In this document: one piece after another, positions 46,361 through 55,576 of the stretch
How positions within the stretch are numbered: the first letter of the stretch is position 1
How the letters are laid out: every line of letters begins with the position of its first letter
Assembly: GCF_030403745.1 (NCBI RefSeq)
Contig: NZ_JAQMWP010000010.1
Coordinates: 352,617 to 416,616 of the forward strand
DNA: 64,000 bases
Reading direction: 5' to 3'
Source of the DNA: Streptomyces sp. S.PB5
GTDB taxonomy: Bacteria > Actinomycetota > Actinomycetes > Streptomycetales > Streptomycetaceae
Program-made: the position numbers and the translations under genes
The notes under the pieces: generated by a model
What the model was told of the DNA's origin: nothing
The model's database searches: none
The model's input: only the letters and a program-made list of their open reading frames with translations

Positions 46361-46592
46361 GCGTCAGTCCTCTCGCCGGACAAGCCGTTGCCGTCCGCCA
46401 GCAGATCATGACCGCCTTGCTATTCGGCCAACGGGACCTGAACTGCGTGACCGGAGCGGGTCGAAGGCGCGGTCGGCGCTGTAGACCGAACGGGTGGCTC
46501 TCCGAGGGGGCATCGCATGATGAACCCGCACGTAACAGGACTGAGTGCACACGGGCGACTTGTGAAAGTTACCCCTTGTTTTCAGCCCCATC

Positions 46593-46608
46593 GAGCGGGG
46601 CCCCGCTC
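46593..46608. promoter_or_regulatory. 16-bp perfect palindrome in a long intergenic region
   Basis: GAGCGGGG-CCCCGCTC without spacer, followed by an AT-rich stretch (ATTTGGTTAATCTGT). It lies in the 46361-46825 gap, 217 nt before the small gene at 46826. That gap holds no gene I can support. The palindrome may be an operator; as a hairpin it would need an inner loop of at least 4 nt. Upstream CACGTAACAGGACT could contribute to a promoter, but I could not fix -35/-10 boxes. Confidence 0.4.
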
Positions 46609-46825
46609 ATTTGGTTAATCTGTAGCGGACGGACAGCAGTACGGGGTCCCACCCACACCCACGGTCCGTCCCGGGGCAAGCCGTTCACCACGGCCTGTTC
46701 ATGCACGAGTTACCGGCGCCACCGCGTCCGAACTGTTTTCGACTCAGACCCGAGCGGGCGTCCGGCGACAGAACGCACACTGACCGGTATGCCCCGAGGG
46801 TGACCCGACACATAAGGAGTGCGCG

Positions 46826-46999
46826 GTGACACCGGAGAAGACGAATCGCGATCAACGGCCCAAGGAACGCCCGGAGCGCGCGGGCCGCCGGCCCGGACAG
46901 CTCGGCAGCCTCGACGTGTGGGCCCGCTCCGCTCCCATCCGTCTCGCGGGGTACGAGGACGACCTGGCCGAACCCCACATCCTGCCCAGCGTGGACTGA
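46826..46999 (+). CDS. 57-residue conserved-looking basic protein
   Basis: GTG 46826 has a strong AAGGAG 8 nt upstream and opens a 57-codon frame. The first half is highly charged (KTNRDQRPKERPERAGRRPG) and the second half contains LDVWARSAPIRLAGYEDDLA and an acidic end EPHILPSVD. No membrane segment or cysteines. The sequence composition (ordered, Trp/Tyr-containing second half) and ribosome site argue that it is a real gene. I do not recognise a named family. A long upstream region suggests independent regulation. Confidence 0.6.
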   Translation: MTPEKTNRDQRPKERPERAGRRPGQLGSLDVWARSAPIRLAGYEDDLAEPHILPSVD

Positions 47000-47044
47000 C
47001 CCCTTCGCGATCGCCGTCGGCATGGGCGTGCCAGACTCACGCCC

Positions 47045-47527
47045 ATGCTGATCAGAGAAGCCGCGGCCGAGGACTGGCCGCGGATCTGGCCTTTCTGGCA
47101 TCGGATCGTCGCCGCGGCCGAGACCTACGCCTGGGACCCGGACACCTCCGAAGAGGCGGCCCGCGAGCTGTGGATGAACCCGGCCAAGCGGGTCTACGTC
47201 GTCGAGGACGAGACCGGTGCCGTCGTCGCCTCCGCCTACACCACCCCCAACTACGGCGGCCCGGCCGCCCGCATCGCCAACGCGGGCTTCATGGTCGACC
47301 CCGACCACGCCGGCCGCGGCATCGGCCGCGCCCTCGCCGAGCACATCCTGACCGCCGCCAAGGCCGACGGCTACCACGGCATGGTCTTCAACGCCGTCGT
47401 CGAGACCAACCCGGCCGTCGCCCTGTGGACCTCCCTCGGCTTCACGATCCTGGGCACGGTGCCGGAGGCGTACGAGCATCCGCGGCACGGCCGGGTGGGG
47501 CTGCACGTGATGTACAAGGCGCTGTAG
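47045..47527 (+). CDS. GNAT family N-acetyltransferase
   Basis: 160 residues. Acetyl-CoA binding motif A is FMVDPDHAGRGIGRALAEHI (about 83-102), with the R/Q-x-x-G-x-G/A signature in GRGIGR. Start MLIREAAAEDWPRIWPFWHR and the later NPAVALWTSLGFTILG match the L-amino acid N-acyltransferase (MnaT/PAT-like) group. Substrate is unknown. Confidence 0.9.
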   Translation: MLIREAAAEDWPRIWPFWHRIVAAAETYAWDPDTSEEAARELWMNPAKRVYVVEDETGAVVASAYTTPNYGGPAARIANAGFMVDPDHAGRGIGRALAEHILTAAKADGYHGMVFNAVVETNPAVALWTSLGFTILGTVPEAYEHPRHGRVGLHVMYKAL

Positions 47528-47536
47528 AGGACGGAC

Positions 47537-48092
47537 GTGCCGCCGCCCCTCACCGTGGCCGAGGTGACCGGGGCCGAGCGGGAGCTGGGGATCTGCTTCC
47601 CGGCCGAGTACCGCGCGTATCTGCTGGAGGTGAGCGCGGGCGGGGCGGTGTCCCGGCTGGCGCGGACGGAGCGGGGCTGATGGTGGGAGAACAACGACGA
47701 AACCCTGCGCGAGCTGCTCCGGGTGCCCTTTCCGCACCCCGACTCCTACGCCACCGAGGACCACGCCCTCGCCGGCCGTGAGCCGCTCGCCGAGGACTTC
47801 ACCGACGACGGCTCCTACCGGGCCGCCTGGCAGGCCTGGGACGACGCGTGCGGAGCCTTCGAGGACCGCAAGGACGGCCGGGGCCGTCGTCGTCCAGGAG
47901 CACGGCTGCGGCTTCGCCACCCTCCTGGCGCTGACCGGCCCGCTCGCCGGCACCCTGTGGTGGGACGGGCGGGCCACCTGCGACCTGATCCTGCCGCTCT
48001 CCCCGGACCACGTCCGCGGCGCCCGGCCCGTCACCTTCGGCGAATGGCTCGGGCGCGACTCCTGGGAGCTCCTGCCGCCCGGCTGGGGCTGA
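47537..48092 (+). pseudogene. SMI1/KNR4-family protein, broken by a stop and a frameshift
   Basis: From GTG 47537 the frame encodes TVAEVTGAERELGICFPAEY and LLEVSAGGAVSR, the SMI1/KNR4 beginning. An in-frame TGA at 47678-47680 interrupts it in a Trp-rich context (RTERG, stop, WWENNDETLRELLRV), where Trp is the natural residue. Reading continues to about 47880, where a 1-nt indel in AAGGACGGCCGGGG moves the rest (VVVQEHGCGFATLLALTGPL, ending SWELLPPGWG) to another frame that ends at 48092. Two lesions make it a decayed gene. The family includes immunity proteins against polymorphic toxins. It ends 6 nt from the convergent amidase. Confidence 0.85.
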
Positions 48093-48098
48093 GCCGCC

Positions 48099-49442
48099 TC
48101 AGTCCAGCGGCGCCGTCCGCTCCCACGGGTGCAGCTTCTCCAGCTGCTCCGCCGCTTCCAGGAGCAGGGCCTCCGACCCCGGCCGCCCCACCAGCTGTAC
48201 GGCGCAGGGCGCGCCGGACGGCAGGGTGCCGAACGGGACCGACATCGCGGGCCAGCCGGTGAGGTTCCAGGGCGGGGTCAGCGGCGAGTAGTTGGTGTTG
48301 GCCAGCACATTGGACAGCCAGCCGCGCTCGTGCCAGGGCACCGACTTGGGGGAGCGGCGGGCCAGGGCCGGGGTGAGCAGGATGTCGTACTCCTCGAAGA
48401 ACGGCTCCAGACGGCGGCGGAGTTCCTCGCGGCTGCGGCCGGTGCTCACCGTCTTCGCGAAACGGCGGCCGATCGCGGCGTGGACGCGCGTGCGGCGGGT
48501 CAGCCGGCGCCGGTCCAGGCCCTGGGCGTCCACCGACGTGCCCGCCGTCCAGTGGGCGAGCGAGGTGAAGCTCAGGGACATCGGGTAGGGCGGGTCGGCC
48601 CGGCGCACCTGGTGGCCGGACTTCATCAGGACGCCGGCGGCCTCGCGCGCCGCGGACTTGTACGGCGCGGTGACGGCGATGCCGGCGATCGGGCTGCGCA
48701 GCGAGACCGCGACCTTGCGCATCGCGGCCTCGGACGGACGGGCGAACTCCGTGTCCGCCAGGATGCCCAGCATCAGACGCGCGTCCTCGACCGTCGTGGC
48801 CAGCGGCCCGTTCTCGGACATGCCGAACCAGTCGCCGTCGCTCACGCCCGCCGGGACCACGCCGTGGCCCGGCTTGATGGTGACCAGGCCGCAGTTGGCG
48901 GCGGGGATGCGCAGGGAGCCCATGCCGTCGTTGCCGAGGGCGATCGGCACCAGGCCCGCCGCGACCGCGGCCGCGCTGCCGCCCGAGGAGCCGCCCGCCG
49001 TGCGGGTGGTGTCCCACGGGTTGCGGGCCGTGCCGTGGACGCCCTCCGTCGTGCCGAAGACACACAGTTCCGGCACGTTCGTCAGGCCCACGACCACCGC
49101 ACCCGCCGCCCGCAGCCGGGCCACCGTGACGTGGTCCTCGGCGGAGGGGGTGTCCGGGGTCGCCGCGGAGCCGAGGCGCTTGGACTCGCCGCGCACCGCG
49201 AGATTGTCCTTGACGGCGATCGGCACCCCGGCCAGCGGCAGCTCGGCCAGGTCGCTGCGCGCCCCCACCTCGTCCGCCTCGGCGAGCGCCGCCTCGGCCC
49301 GTACCGTCCGGAAGGCCCCGACGCGGCCGTCGAGGCGCTCGATGCGGGCGAGATGCTCGGCCACCACTTCGCGGGGAGTGGTCCGCTTCTCCTGCACGGC
49401 AGCGGCGATCTCGGCGGCGGTCCGGCCGATCCAGCTGGTCAC
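48099..49442 (-). CDS. Amidase signature family enzyme
   Basis: 447 residues. The Ser-cisSer-Lys machinery is present: Lys78 in VPIAVKDN, the Ser-rich loop GGSSGGSAAA (150-159), and the nucleophile Ser176 in DGMGSLRIPA. That last loop usually reads GGGS; here Met replaces the middle Gly. Hydrolyses an amide bond in an unknown substrate (nitrile-pathway amides, peptides or acyl-tRNA types are all in this family). ATG/GTG start 49442 has GAGGAG upstream. It is not linked to gatCB or other amide genes. Confidence 0.9.
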   Translation of the reverse strand: MTSWIGRTAAEIAAAVQEKRTTPREVVAEHLARIERLDGRVGAFRTVRAEAALAEADEVGARSDLAELPLAGVPIAVKDNLAVRGESKRLGSAATPDTPSAEDHVTVARLRAAGAVVVGLTNVPELCVFGTTEGVHGTARNPWDTTRTAGGSSGGSAAAVAAGLVPIALGNDGMGSLRIPAANCGLVTIKPGHGVVPAGVSDGDWFGMSENGPLATTVEDARLMLGILADTEFARPSEAAMRKVAVSLRSPIAGIAVTAPYKSAAREAAGVLMKSGHQVRRADPPYPMSLSFTSLAHWTAGTSVDAQGLDRRRLTRRTRVHAAIGRRFAKTVSTGRSREELRRRLEPFFEEYDILLTPALARRSPKSVPWHERGWLSNVLANTNYSPLTPPWNLTGWPAMSVPFGTLPSGAPCAVQLVGRPGSEALLLEAAEQLEKLHPWERTAPLD

Positions 49443-49624
49443 GGGGTGCTCCTCGGGAGGTACTGGCGAGTACGTAGGGAGAACTGTGCCCCCGCTCCGG
49501 CGTCACGTCGAGAGGGGGGCCGGGCTCCGGGCTGCGAAGTTCGGTGGGCGCCGCCCTGGCCGATGAATTGGGCTCGCTGATCACGGCGTTCGGCATGTAC
49601 AGGTCGCGGCTCTGAGGGTACTCG

Positions 49625-49670
49625 GGCGGGGCGGTCACCAGGGCGTCGGCGACCTGGTGACCGCCCCGCC
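49625..49670. terminator. Perfect 18-bp stem terminator
   Basis: Arms 49625-49642 and 49653-49670 are perfectly complementary over 18 bp with a 10-nt loop. It begins 12 nt after the stop of the lipoprotein hydrolase (minus strand) and insulates the amidase gene. Confidence 0.85.
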
Positions 49671-49681
49671 GCCGCCCCGCC

Positions 49682-50710
49682 TCACCGCAGATGCCGGGCG
49701 AAGAACTCCATCGTGGTGTCCATGGAGGCCGGCCACTGCGCGTAGAACGTATGCCCCTCGCCCTGGTACCTGCGGAGTTCGACGTTCTTGCCGGCCGCGC
49801 TGAACGCGGCGGCGGTCCGCTCCGACCAGGTGATCGGGCAGGTGTCGTCCGCGGTGCCGTGGTGGATCAGCAGCGGCTCGGTCACCCGGTCCACATAGGT
49901 GAGGGGCGAGACCTCCCGCCAGAACCCCGGATTGTCCTCGGGTGTCCCGTACTGGGCGTCGATCTCGGCGACCAGCGGATCGCCGTCGGGGCGCTGGAAG
50001 TGGTCGATGTTCTCTTCCGGGCGCGCGCTCACGGGCGCGAAGGCGACCGCCGCGTCGAACAGTCCCGGCGCCACGACCAGCGTGTTGTACACGACCCCGC
50101 CGCCCATCGACCGGCCGAGCAGCCCCAGGCGGTCGCGGTCGATCTCCGGCCGTCCGGAATCCCGCAGCGCCAGTGCGGCGCCGATGACGTCCTCGGTGTA
50201 GCCGAGACGGAGGCCGATGTCGTTGTCCGGGTCGTCGTCCGAGGCCGCGTGGTTGCGGTAGTCGGTGTGCAGGACGACGTACCCGTTGCGGGCCAGCAGG
50301 TCCTGCTCCCGGGCGAGGCCGCGGCCGGTGGTGTAGATGTCCGGGTCGATGTAGCCGTGCGCCAGCACCAGCGCCGGGAACGGGCCCTTTCCCCGCGGGA
50401 TGTTCATGAGCCCGGAGATCGTCAGCCCGTCCGACTCGTACGTGACGCGGTAGCTGGTGTAGGCGGGGGTGCGGGCGAGGACGGTGCCGAGGCGGAGGCC
50501 GGAGCCCGTGTGTTCGCGCTGGATCAGGGCCGGTATCGAGACCGGGGCCGCGGGCGTGGCCGTAGGGGAGGGGCTCGGGGGCGGGGCTGCGGTGCGTGTC
50601 GTCGGCGGTGGACCGGAACGGGTCCCGTCGTCCGGGTCGCCCGCTGTACAGCCCACCGCGACCGACAGGGCCAGCGCGATGGTCACACGGAACGTTCCCC
50701 TTGACCGCAT
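49682..50710 (-). CDS. Alpha/beta-hydrolase lipoprotein (prolyl-oligopeptidase/dienelactone type)
   Basis: 342 residues from ATG 50710 with GGGGA upstream. Signal peptide with lipobox SVAVGC (Cys21), then a Pro/Thr-rich linker. The hydrolase core has the oxyanion HGYIDP, nucleophile Ser in GRSMGGG, Asp in HGTADDTCP and His in GEGHTFYAQW, a complete triad. It should act on a short ester or peptide at the outer membrane face. It starts 31 nt after the trypsin-NACHT gene on the same strand, so may be cotranscribed. Confidence 0.88.
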   Translation of the reverse strand: MRSRGTFRVTIALALSVAVGCTAGDPDDGTRSGPPPTTRTAAPPPSPSPTATPAAPVSIPALIQREHTGSGLRLGTVLARTPAYTSYRVTYESDGLTISGLMNIPRGKGPFPALVLAHGYIDPDIYTTGRGLAREQDLLARNGYVVLHTDYRNHAASDDDPDNDIGLRLGYTEDVIGAALALRDSGRPEIDRDRLGLLGRSMGGGVVYNTLVVAPGLFDAAVAFAPVSARPEENIDHFQRPDGDPLVAEIDAQYGTPEDNPGFWREVSPLTYVDRVTEPLLIHHGTADDTCPITWSERTAAAFSAAGKNVELRRYQGEGHTFYAQWPASMDTTMEFFARHLR

Positions 50711-50741
50711 ACGGCCATTGTCCCCAGGTCTTCTGCCGGCG

Positions 50742-53700
50742 TCAGCTCTCCCGGGTGATCTGCGAGGCATCCGGTGGATCCGGTGCATCCGGTACGTCGG
50801 ATACATCGGGTGCGTCCGGTACGCAGATCCTGAGGTCGCAGGGGAGGAGGGCCAGGACACGTCCGCGTTCCTCGTGGCCGGGGGCGAGTTCGAGGGCCAG
50901 GCGGAGCAGGCCCAGATGGGCCTCGGCGGACTCGTGGAAGGCGGTCAGTGTCCCGGCCGCCTCGATCCGCACCTGGACGGGTGCCCGCCGGTCGGCGAGC
51001 ACAGCGCGGAGCACCTCCTTCGCCCGGCCGCGCGCCGACCGCCACTTCATCAACTCGGCCGCCGCCAGGACCCGCTGGCGGGCGGACGCCTCGTCACCGT
51101 CCACGACCCGGCGGCAGGCGGCCTCCGCTTCACATCCGACGTCGAGCTTCGTCCACGCGGCGGCCACGGCCAGATGCGCATCGGGGTCGGTGGTGTCGGG
51201 ACCGGAGAGCGATCGCAGGATGCGTCTGCCCTCCTCGCCCAGGTCCTCGGCGAGCAGCGCGGCGGCCCCTGCGCGGACCTCGACGGGGTGGGCCGGGTCG
51301 GCGGCCAGGGCGCGGGTCACAGGTATGCGGTTCAGCGCACCGCTCGCCGGGAGGTATGCGCAGACCTCGACACGGAGTTCCGGCGGCGCGGCCTCGTCGG
51401 CGGCCAGGGCGAACCAGGGCTCGTCGAGGTTTCCCCCGACGGTCGCGACGGCGGCGCATCTGTCCTGGAGGGGAGCCGTGTCGTCCTGGGCCCAGGCGAG
51501 GAGCACGTCCCGTACCCGGCCGGAGGCGCGCTCGTCGAACAGGAGGATCCACAGATTCCCGAGCCGGGTGACCGCCTCCGGCCGCCGCCGCTCGAGGAGA
51601 TCGAACCATTGCGCGGCGGACGTGTGGGCGTCGACCGCGGCGAGGGCGCCCGGCGGGGCGGTCGTGCCCTCGTCGTCCTGGTAGAAGGACAGGGCCTGCC
51701 ACAGTGTCGGCTGGCACATGTGGGTCGACAGGCCTCCCAAGGACGTGTGGAGGCTCAGGCGATGCAGAGGATCCCGGCTGACGTCGGCCATGAGCGCCCG
51801 CCACCGCGGATAAGGGATCAGCCCGATCAGGTCGCAGGCGGCGCGGGCCCGGGCGGACGGTTCGGCCGTGGGGTCGGCCGCGATACGGGTCAGGACCCGG
51901 CGGGCGCGGGGCACGAAGGCCGACCGGTGCAGATGGGACGGGCTCTCGAATTGCAGCAGCGAGTCCGTGGGCACGGACTCGTCGTCGATCAGCGCCTCCA
52001 GGCGTCTGCGGAGCGCGGTGTCCGGCGCCAGGGCGTCGGCCAGGTCGAGGAGACGCCAGAGGTGCTGGTCGGGCAGCCCCGCCTCGTCGAGGAGCCGGTG
52101 CAGGGTCTCGGAAGCGCCGCGTACGTCCACCGCGGCCAGGGAGGCGAGAGCTCTGACGCGGTCGTGCATGCCCGTGTGCGCGTCCTCGGCGATGTGGCGC
52201 AGCAGCCCCGACGCGGTGTCGCGTTCGCCGGTGTCGAGCAGTTGCGTCGCCGCGTCCCGGCGTACGTCTCCGGGCAGGGCCGCGTCCGCCGCGATGGTGG
52301 CGAGGAGATCGCTCGTGACCGGCGCGTCCAGCTCGTCCAGGGCCTCCACCGCCAGCAGCCGGTCCGCAGCTCCGATGGCCGTGTCCGTCGCCAAGTCGGT
52401 CAACAACGTGTGGAGTTCGTCCGTGCCGGGGAGGCCTGTCAGCGAGTCCAGGTGGCCGACCCGGTCGCTGACGGGGAGCGCCGGATGACCGAAGATCTCC
52501 GTCACCATCCGACGGTGTCTGGCCGACTCCCCGGCCTCGCTCAGCACCCGCCCCAGCTGTCCGACGGGCCACCGGGCCACGGGGCCCGTCAGGATCAGCT
52601 CCACGCAGTCCATGGCGACGGATCTCCGACCGAGGTGGACGAGCCGTCCGATGGCTTCGGTCCGGCTGTAGTGGTCCCATCGCTCGTCCCGTGCGATGCG
52701 CTCGGCCGGCGCCGGGTCATCGATGCCACTCAACGCCGTGGTCACGGCGTCCTCCGGTGAGTCGGGACTCTCGACGACCTGTGCGCAGACGAGGCGTACC
52801 GTCTCCGCGTTCCGCTGTCGCTGGTCCTCGGAGAGCTCCGTCGTCGCCCTGTGGCGCAGATGCAGCGGAGCCGACGGATCCGCACAGAGCGCGACGAGGA
52901 TGTCCGGCCGCAGCGGGGCCAGCAGACGGCCCCTCAGAAAGCGGGTCATGTACGGGTCGTCGGCCACCACCGGGTTGTCGTGCAGGGCGTCGGCGAGGGC
53001 GGTGAGCGTCTCCTCGGCAACGCTGTCCGGGAGCAGTTCCAGCGCGTTCTCGACGTGCTGGTGCGGAAACTCGGAGGTCCGCAGCAGCGTGCAGAGCGCA
53101 TCCGTACCCGACCGGCCGTCCAGCGGCAGCAACGCCACGGCCGCGGCCTGCCGTGTCTCGGGGATCTGCCCCGGATCCCGGGCCAGCGCGAGCAGACGAC
53201 GGCCCGCGCCCGCGACATCGCCCGCCCGCGCCAGCAAGGAGGACGCCACGACCCGCTGTCCGCCCAGCAGTTCAGGTTCGTCGGCCAGCCCCGCGGCGAG
53301 GCCGGCCGCGTCGCCGACGTCCCGGCGCACACAGTGCTTCAGCGCCTCGACCCGCACCGCGTGCGGCACTGCCGGATCGGTGACGACCGCGGCCAGACCC
53401 CCCGCGTCGAGCACCGTGAACAGCCGGTCCAGCACGGTGGGCACATCGAGGTCGCCCACGGTCACGGACCGGTCGTGCAGCTTGATCACCGCCCGCGTGA
53501 ACCGCGCCGTCAACTCCTCGTCCGTCACCAGCTCGTCGCTCAGGATCGTCGCGCACAGCAGCAGGTCGCGCCAGCCGCCGCCGTCCACGACCGTACGCAG
53601 GAACTCCTCCAGCGACATGCCCTGTTCGCGCCAGCGGGCGGCCATGAACAGCACCAGGTTGGGGCGTTCGGCCGCGATCGCCTCGCGTACGGTCGCGAGG

Positions 53701-55574
53701 GCCTTTGGCGCTTTCGGGTTGAGGCGGTCCGCCAGGGAGCATCCGGCCAGGTACTCCTGAACGGTGTGGTGCAGGAACCGCAGATCCTCGCCGTGGCGCA
53801 GTACCAGCCCGGTGAAGGCGAGGGCGCCGAGGACCGTGTCCCGGTCGGGGGTGGTGTCCGGGTGGCGCTCGGCGAGCAGGTCCCGCACCTGGTCGAGCAG
53901 GGCTCGCGGATCCCCGCTCTGCCGTGCCTCGGCCGCCGGGTACAGGACGTCGTGCACCCGGTCCAGCAGATCCGGCGTGATGCCGTGACCGGTCCGGCCG
54001 CTGCGCCGGAGCCGTGCCGAGCCCCTCTGCCGCAGGATGGCGATGAACCGTGCGTAGAGCTCGGCCGGGTCGCGGGGCAGCTCGTGCAGGGCGGCGACCA
54101 CGCAGATCATCGTCAAGTAGAGCGGATTGCGGGCGACTTCGGAGAGGCGGCCGAGACGCAGTCCGGCCGTCAGTTCCGCCGCCCGCTGTGCGGCGTCCGG
54201 AACGTCGAGCGCCGCGAACCAGGCGTGGGCGACACTCTCGATCTCCAGGTCGCCGAACTCCATCAGCGAGTAACGGCGCAGCGCGGTCAGCCGGTTCATC
54301 TCGGCGGTGACCAACGAGCGACTGGCGACGACGAAGCGCACATACGGTTCGCGGGCCCAACTCTGGACCAGCCGGATGACCTTGCCGCGCTCCTCGGGGT
54401 CCAGGATCTCGTCGAGCCCGTCGACACAGACCAGCCAGTCCACCTCGGGCAGCGGGCCGGCTTCGAAGAACGCCGGCGGCAGCGAGCGCCGCAGACCGGG
54501 CAGATCGCGTCCGACCGCCCGGGCCAGTGCCTCCGGGAAGGGCAGGTCCAGGAGTTGGTCGGCACCGACCCGCACGGGCAGGTACGAGGGCGCCCGCTCC
54601 GGGTCGTCGAGCCAGGCGGAGGCCGCCTCGCGGGTCAGCCGCCGCAGCAGGCTCGACTTGCCGGTGCCGGCACCACCGGTGAACAGCACGTGCCGGTCCT
54701 CGGCGAGGACGCTCTCGGCGACCGGATGCTCCCGGGCCGGGGAGCGGCGGCCGGGGCGGCGGGGACCGAGGTTGGTGAACGCCGCTTCGTCCTCGGGCCC
54801 GGCGATGGCCGACGCTTCCTGACGGACGTACACCGTGGAGAGCGGGATGTCCTCGGCGTCGGTCAGCAGAGCGGCGTACGGGTGCTCGTCGGCCGCGTCC
54901 CGCGCGGCCTCCAGATAGTCGCGCAGCTGGGCACCGGGGTGGCAAAACCCCCCGGCCCGCAACTGCTCGTCGGTGAGTGCGTCCAGCCAGGTCACGGGCG
55001 GTGCCGGGGCGGTGAGAAGGGACAGGATCGCGGCGAGCGGGACCATGTGCGCACTGCCCGCCTTGTTGGAGCGGGCGAGCATCCCGCAGACCCCGCCGGT
55101 GCGCTGGTTGACCACCGGGCTGCCGCTGAAGCCCTCGCCGACGGGGGTGCCGTGGCCGCGGGGCATCGGCAGCGGGTCGTCGAAGGAGAGCCGGGAGTCG
55201 CCCTGGTACTCGAGGGCGGCCCACTGGCCCGCTCGGTAGTCGCCGCGCGGATGGCCGTAGACCCACATGCGGTCGCCGAACGCCGTGTGCGGTGCGGTGA
55301 GCACGTACGGCGGGGCGGGCGTCGGCTCCTCGAACCGCAGGAACGCGATGTCCAGGCCGTTCGCCGCGCGGTGCAGCGAGCCTTCGGGCAGCGTCAGGGC
55401 GAGTTCGGTCCCGGTCGCCACGATACGGCCGCGGAGCGCGGTCGCCCCGGCGACGACGTGCGCACAGGTGACCACGGTTCCCGGGGCGAGGACGAACCCG
55501 GTTCCGCCGCCGCTGCCGTCCAGGAGGTCCAGGGCGACGGTGGCGGCCTCCAGCGGGCCTCTCCAGCCGTCCAT
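50742..55574 (-). CDS. Trypsin-like protease - NACHT NTPase - HEAT repeat protein
   Basis: 1610 residues from ATG 55574 (frame open upstream). Residues 1-190 are a trypsin-like protease with His39 (VVTCAHV), Asp75 (GLDIAFL) and Ser150 (GFSGSP). Residues about 285-560 are a NACHT/STAND NTPase with Walker A GGAGTGKSS (300-308) and Walker B LVCVDGLDEI (381-390). Residues about 640-1600 are HEAT-like helical pairs (ARDEAATQLLDTGERDTAS-like, LATIAADAALPGDVRRDAAT, RIEAAGTLTAFHESAEAHLG). No signal peptide. Architecture matches NTP-dependent conflict proteins that sense an invader through repeats and fire the protease. Two nt downstream of the Trypco1 partner. Confidence 0.92.
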   Translation of the reverse strand: MDGWRGPLEAATVALDLLDGSGGGTGFVLAPGTVVTCAHVVAGATALRGRIVATGTELALTLPEGSLHRAANGLDIAFLRFEEPTPAPPYVLTAPHTAFGDRMWVYGHPRGDYRAGQWAALEYQGDSRLSFDDPLPMPRGHGTPVGEGFSGSPVVNQRTGGVCGMLARSNKAGSAHMVPLAAILSLLTAPAPPVTWLDALTDEQLRAGGFCHPGAQLRDYLEAARDAADEHPYAALLTDAEDIPLSTVYVRQEASAIAGPEDEAAFTNLGPRRPGRRSPAREHPVAESVLAEDRHVLFTGGAGTGKSSLLRRLTREAASAWLDDPERAPSYLPVRVGADQLLDLPFPEALARAVGRDLPGLRRSLPPAFFEAGPLPEVDWLVCVDGLDEILDPEERGKVIRLVQSWAREPYVRFVVASRSLVTAEMNRLTALRRYSLMEFGDLEIESVAHAWFAALDVPDAAQRAAELTAGLRLGRLSEVARNPLYLTMICVVAALHELPRDPAELYARFIAILRQRGSARLRRSGRTGHGITPDLLDRVHDVLYPAAEARQSGDPRALLDQVRDLLAERHPDTTPDRDTVLGALAFTGLVLRHGEDLRFLHHTVQEYLAGCSLADRLNPKAPKALATVREAIAAERPNLVLFMAARWREQGMSLEEFLRTVVDGGGWRDLLLCATILSDELVTDEELTARFTRAVIKLHDRSVTVGDLDVPTVLDRLFTVLDAGGLAAVVTDPAVPHAVRVEALKHCVRRDVGDAAGLAAGLADEPELLGGQRVVASSLLARAGDVAGAGRRLLALARDPGQIPETRQAAAVALLPLDGRSGTDALCTLLRTSEFPHQHVENALELLPDSVAEETLTALADALHDNPVVADDPYMTRFLRGRLLAPLRPDILVALCADPSAPLHLRHRATTELSEDQRQRNAETVRLVCAQVVESPDSPEDAVTTALSGIDDPAPAERIARDERWDHYSRTEAIGRLVHLGRRSVAMDCVELILTGPVARWPVGQLGRVLSEAGESARHRRMVTEIFGHPALPVSDRVGHLDSLTGLPGTDELHTLLTDLATDTAIGAADRLLAVEALDELDAPVTSDLLATIAADAALPGDVRRDAATQLLDTGERDTASGLLRHIAEDAHTGMHDRVRALASLAAVDVRGASETLHRLLDEAGLPDQHLWRLLDLADALAPDTALRRRLEALIDDESVPTDSLLQFESPSHLHRSAFVPRARRVLTRIAADPTAEPSARARAACDLIGLIPYPRWRALMADVSRDPLHRLSLHTSLGGLSTHMCQPTLWQALSFYQDDEGTTAPPGALAAVDAHTSAAQWFDLLERRRPEAVTRLGNLWILLFDERASGRVRDVLLAWAQDDTAPLQDRCAAVATVGGNLDEPWFALAADEAAPPELRVEVCAYLPASGALNRIPVTRALAADPAHPVEVRAGAAALLAEDLGEEGRRILRSLSGPDTTDPDAHLAVAAAWTKLDVGCEAEAACRRVVDGDEASARQRVLAAAELMKWRSARGRAKEVLRAVLADRRAPVQVRIEAAGTLTAFHESAEAHLGLLRLALELAPGHEERGRVLALLPCDLRICVPDAPDVSDVPDAPDPPDASQITRES

Positions 55575-55576
55575 GT

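Noticed and set aside
49443..49638. Minus-strand peptide beginning MTAPPEYPQSRDLY upstream of the amidase
   Set aside because: It is in a different frame from the amidase and runs into the gene without a stop; no ribosome site or homology.
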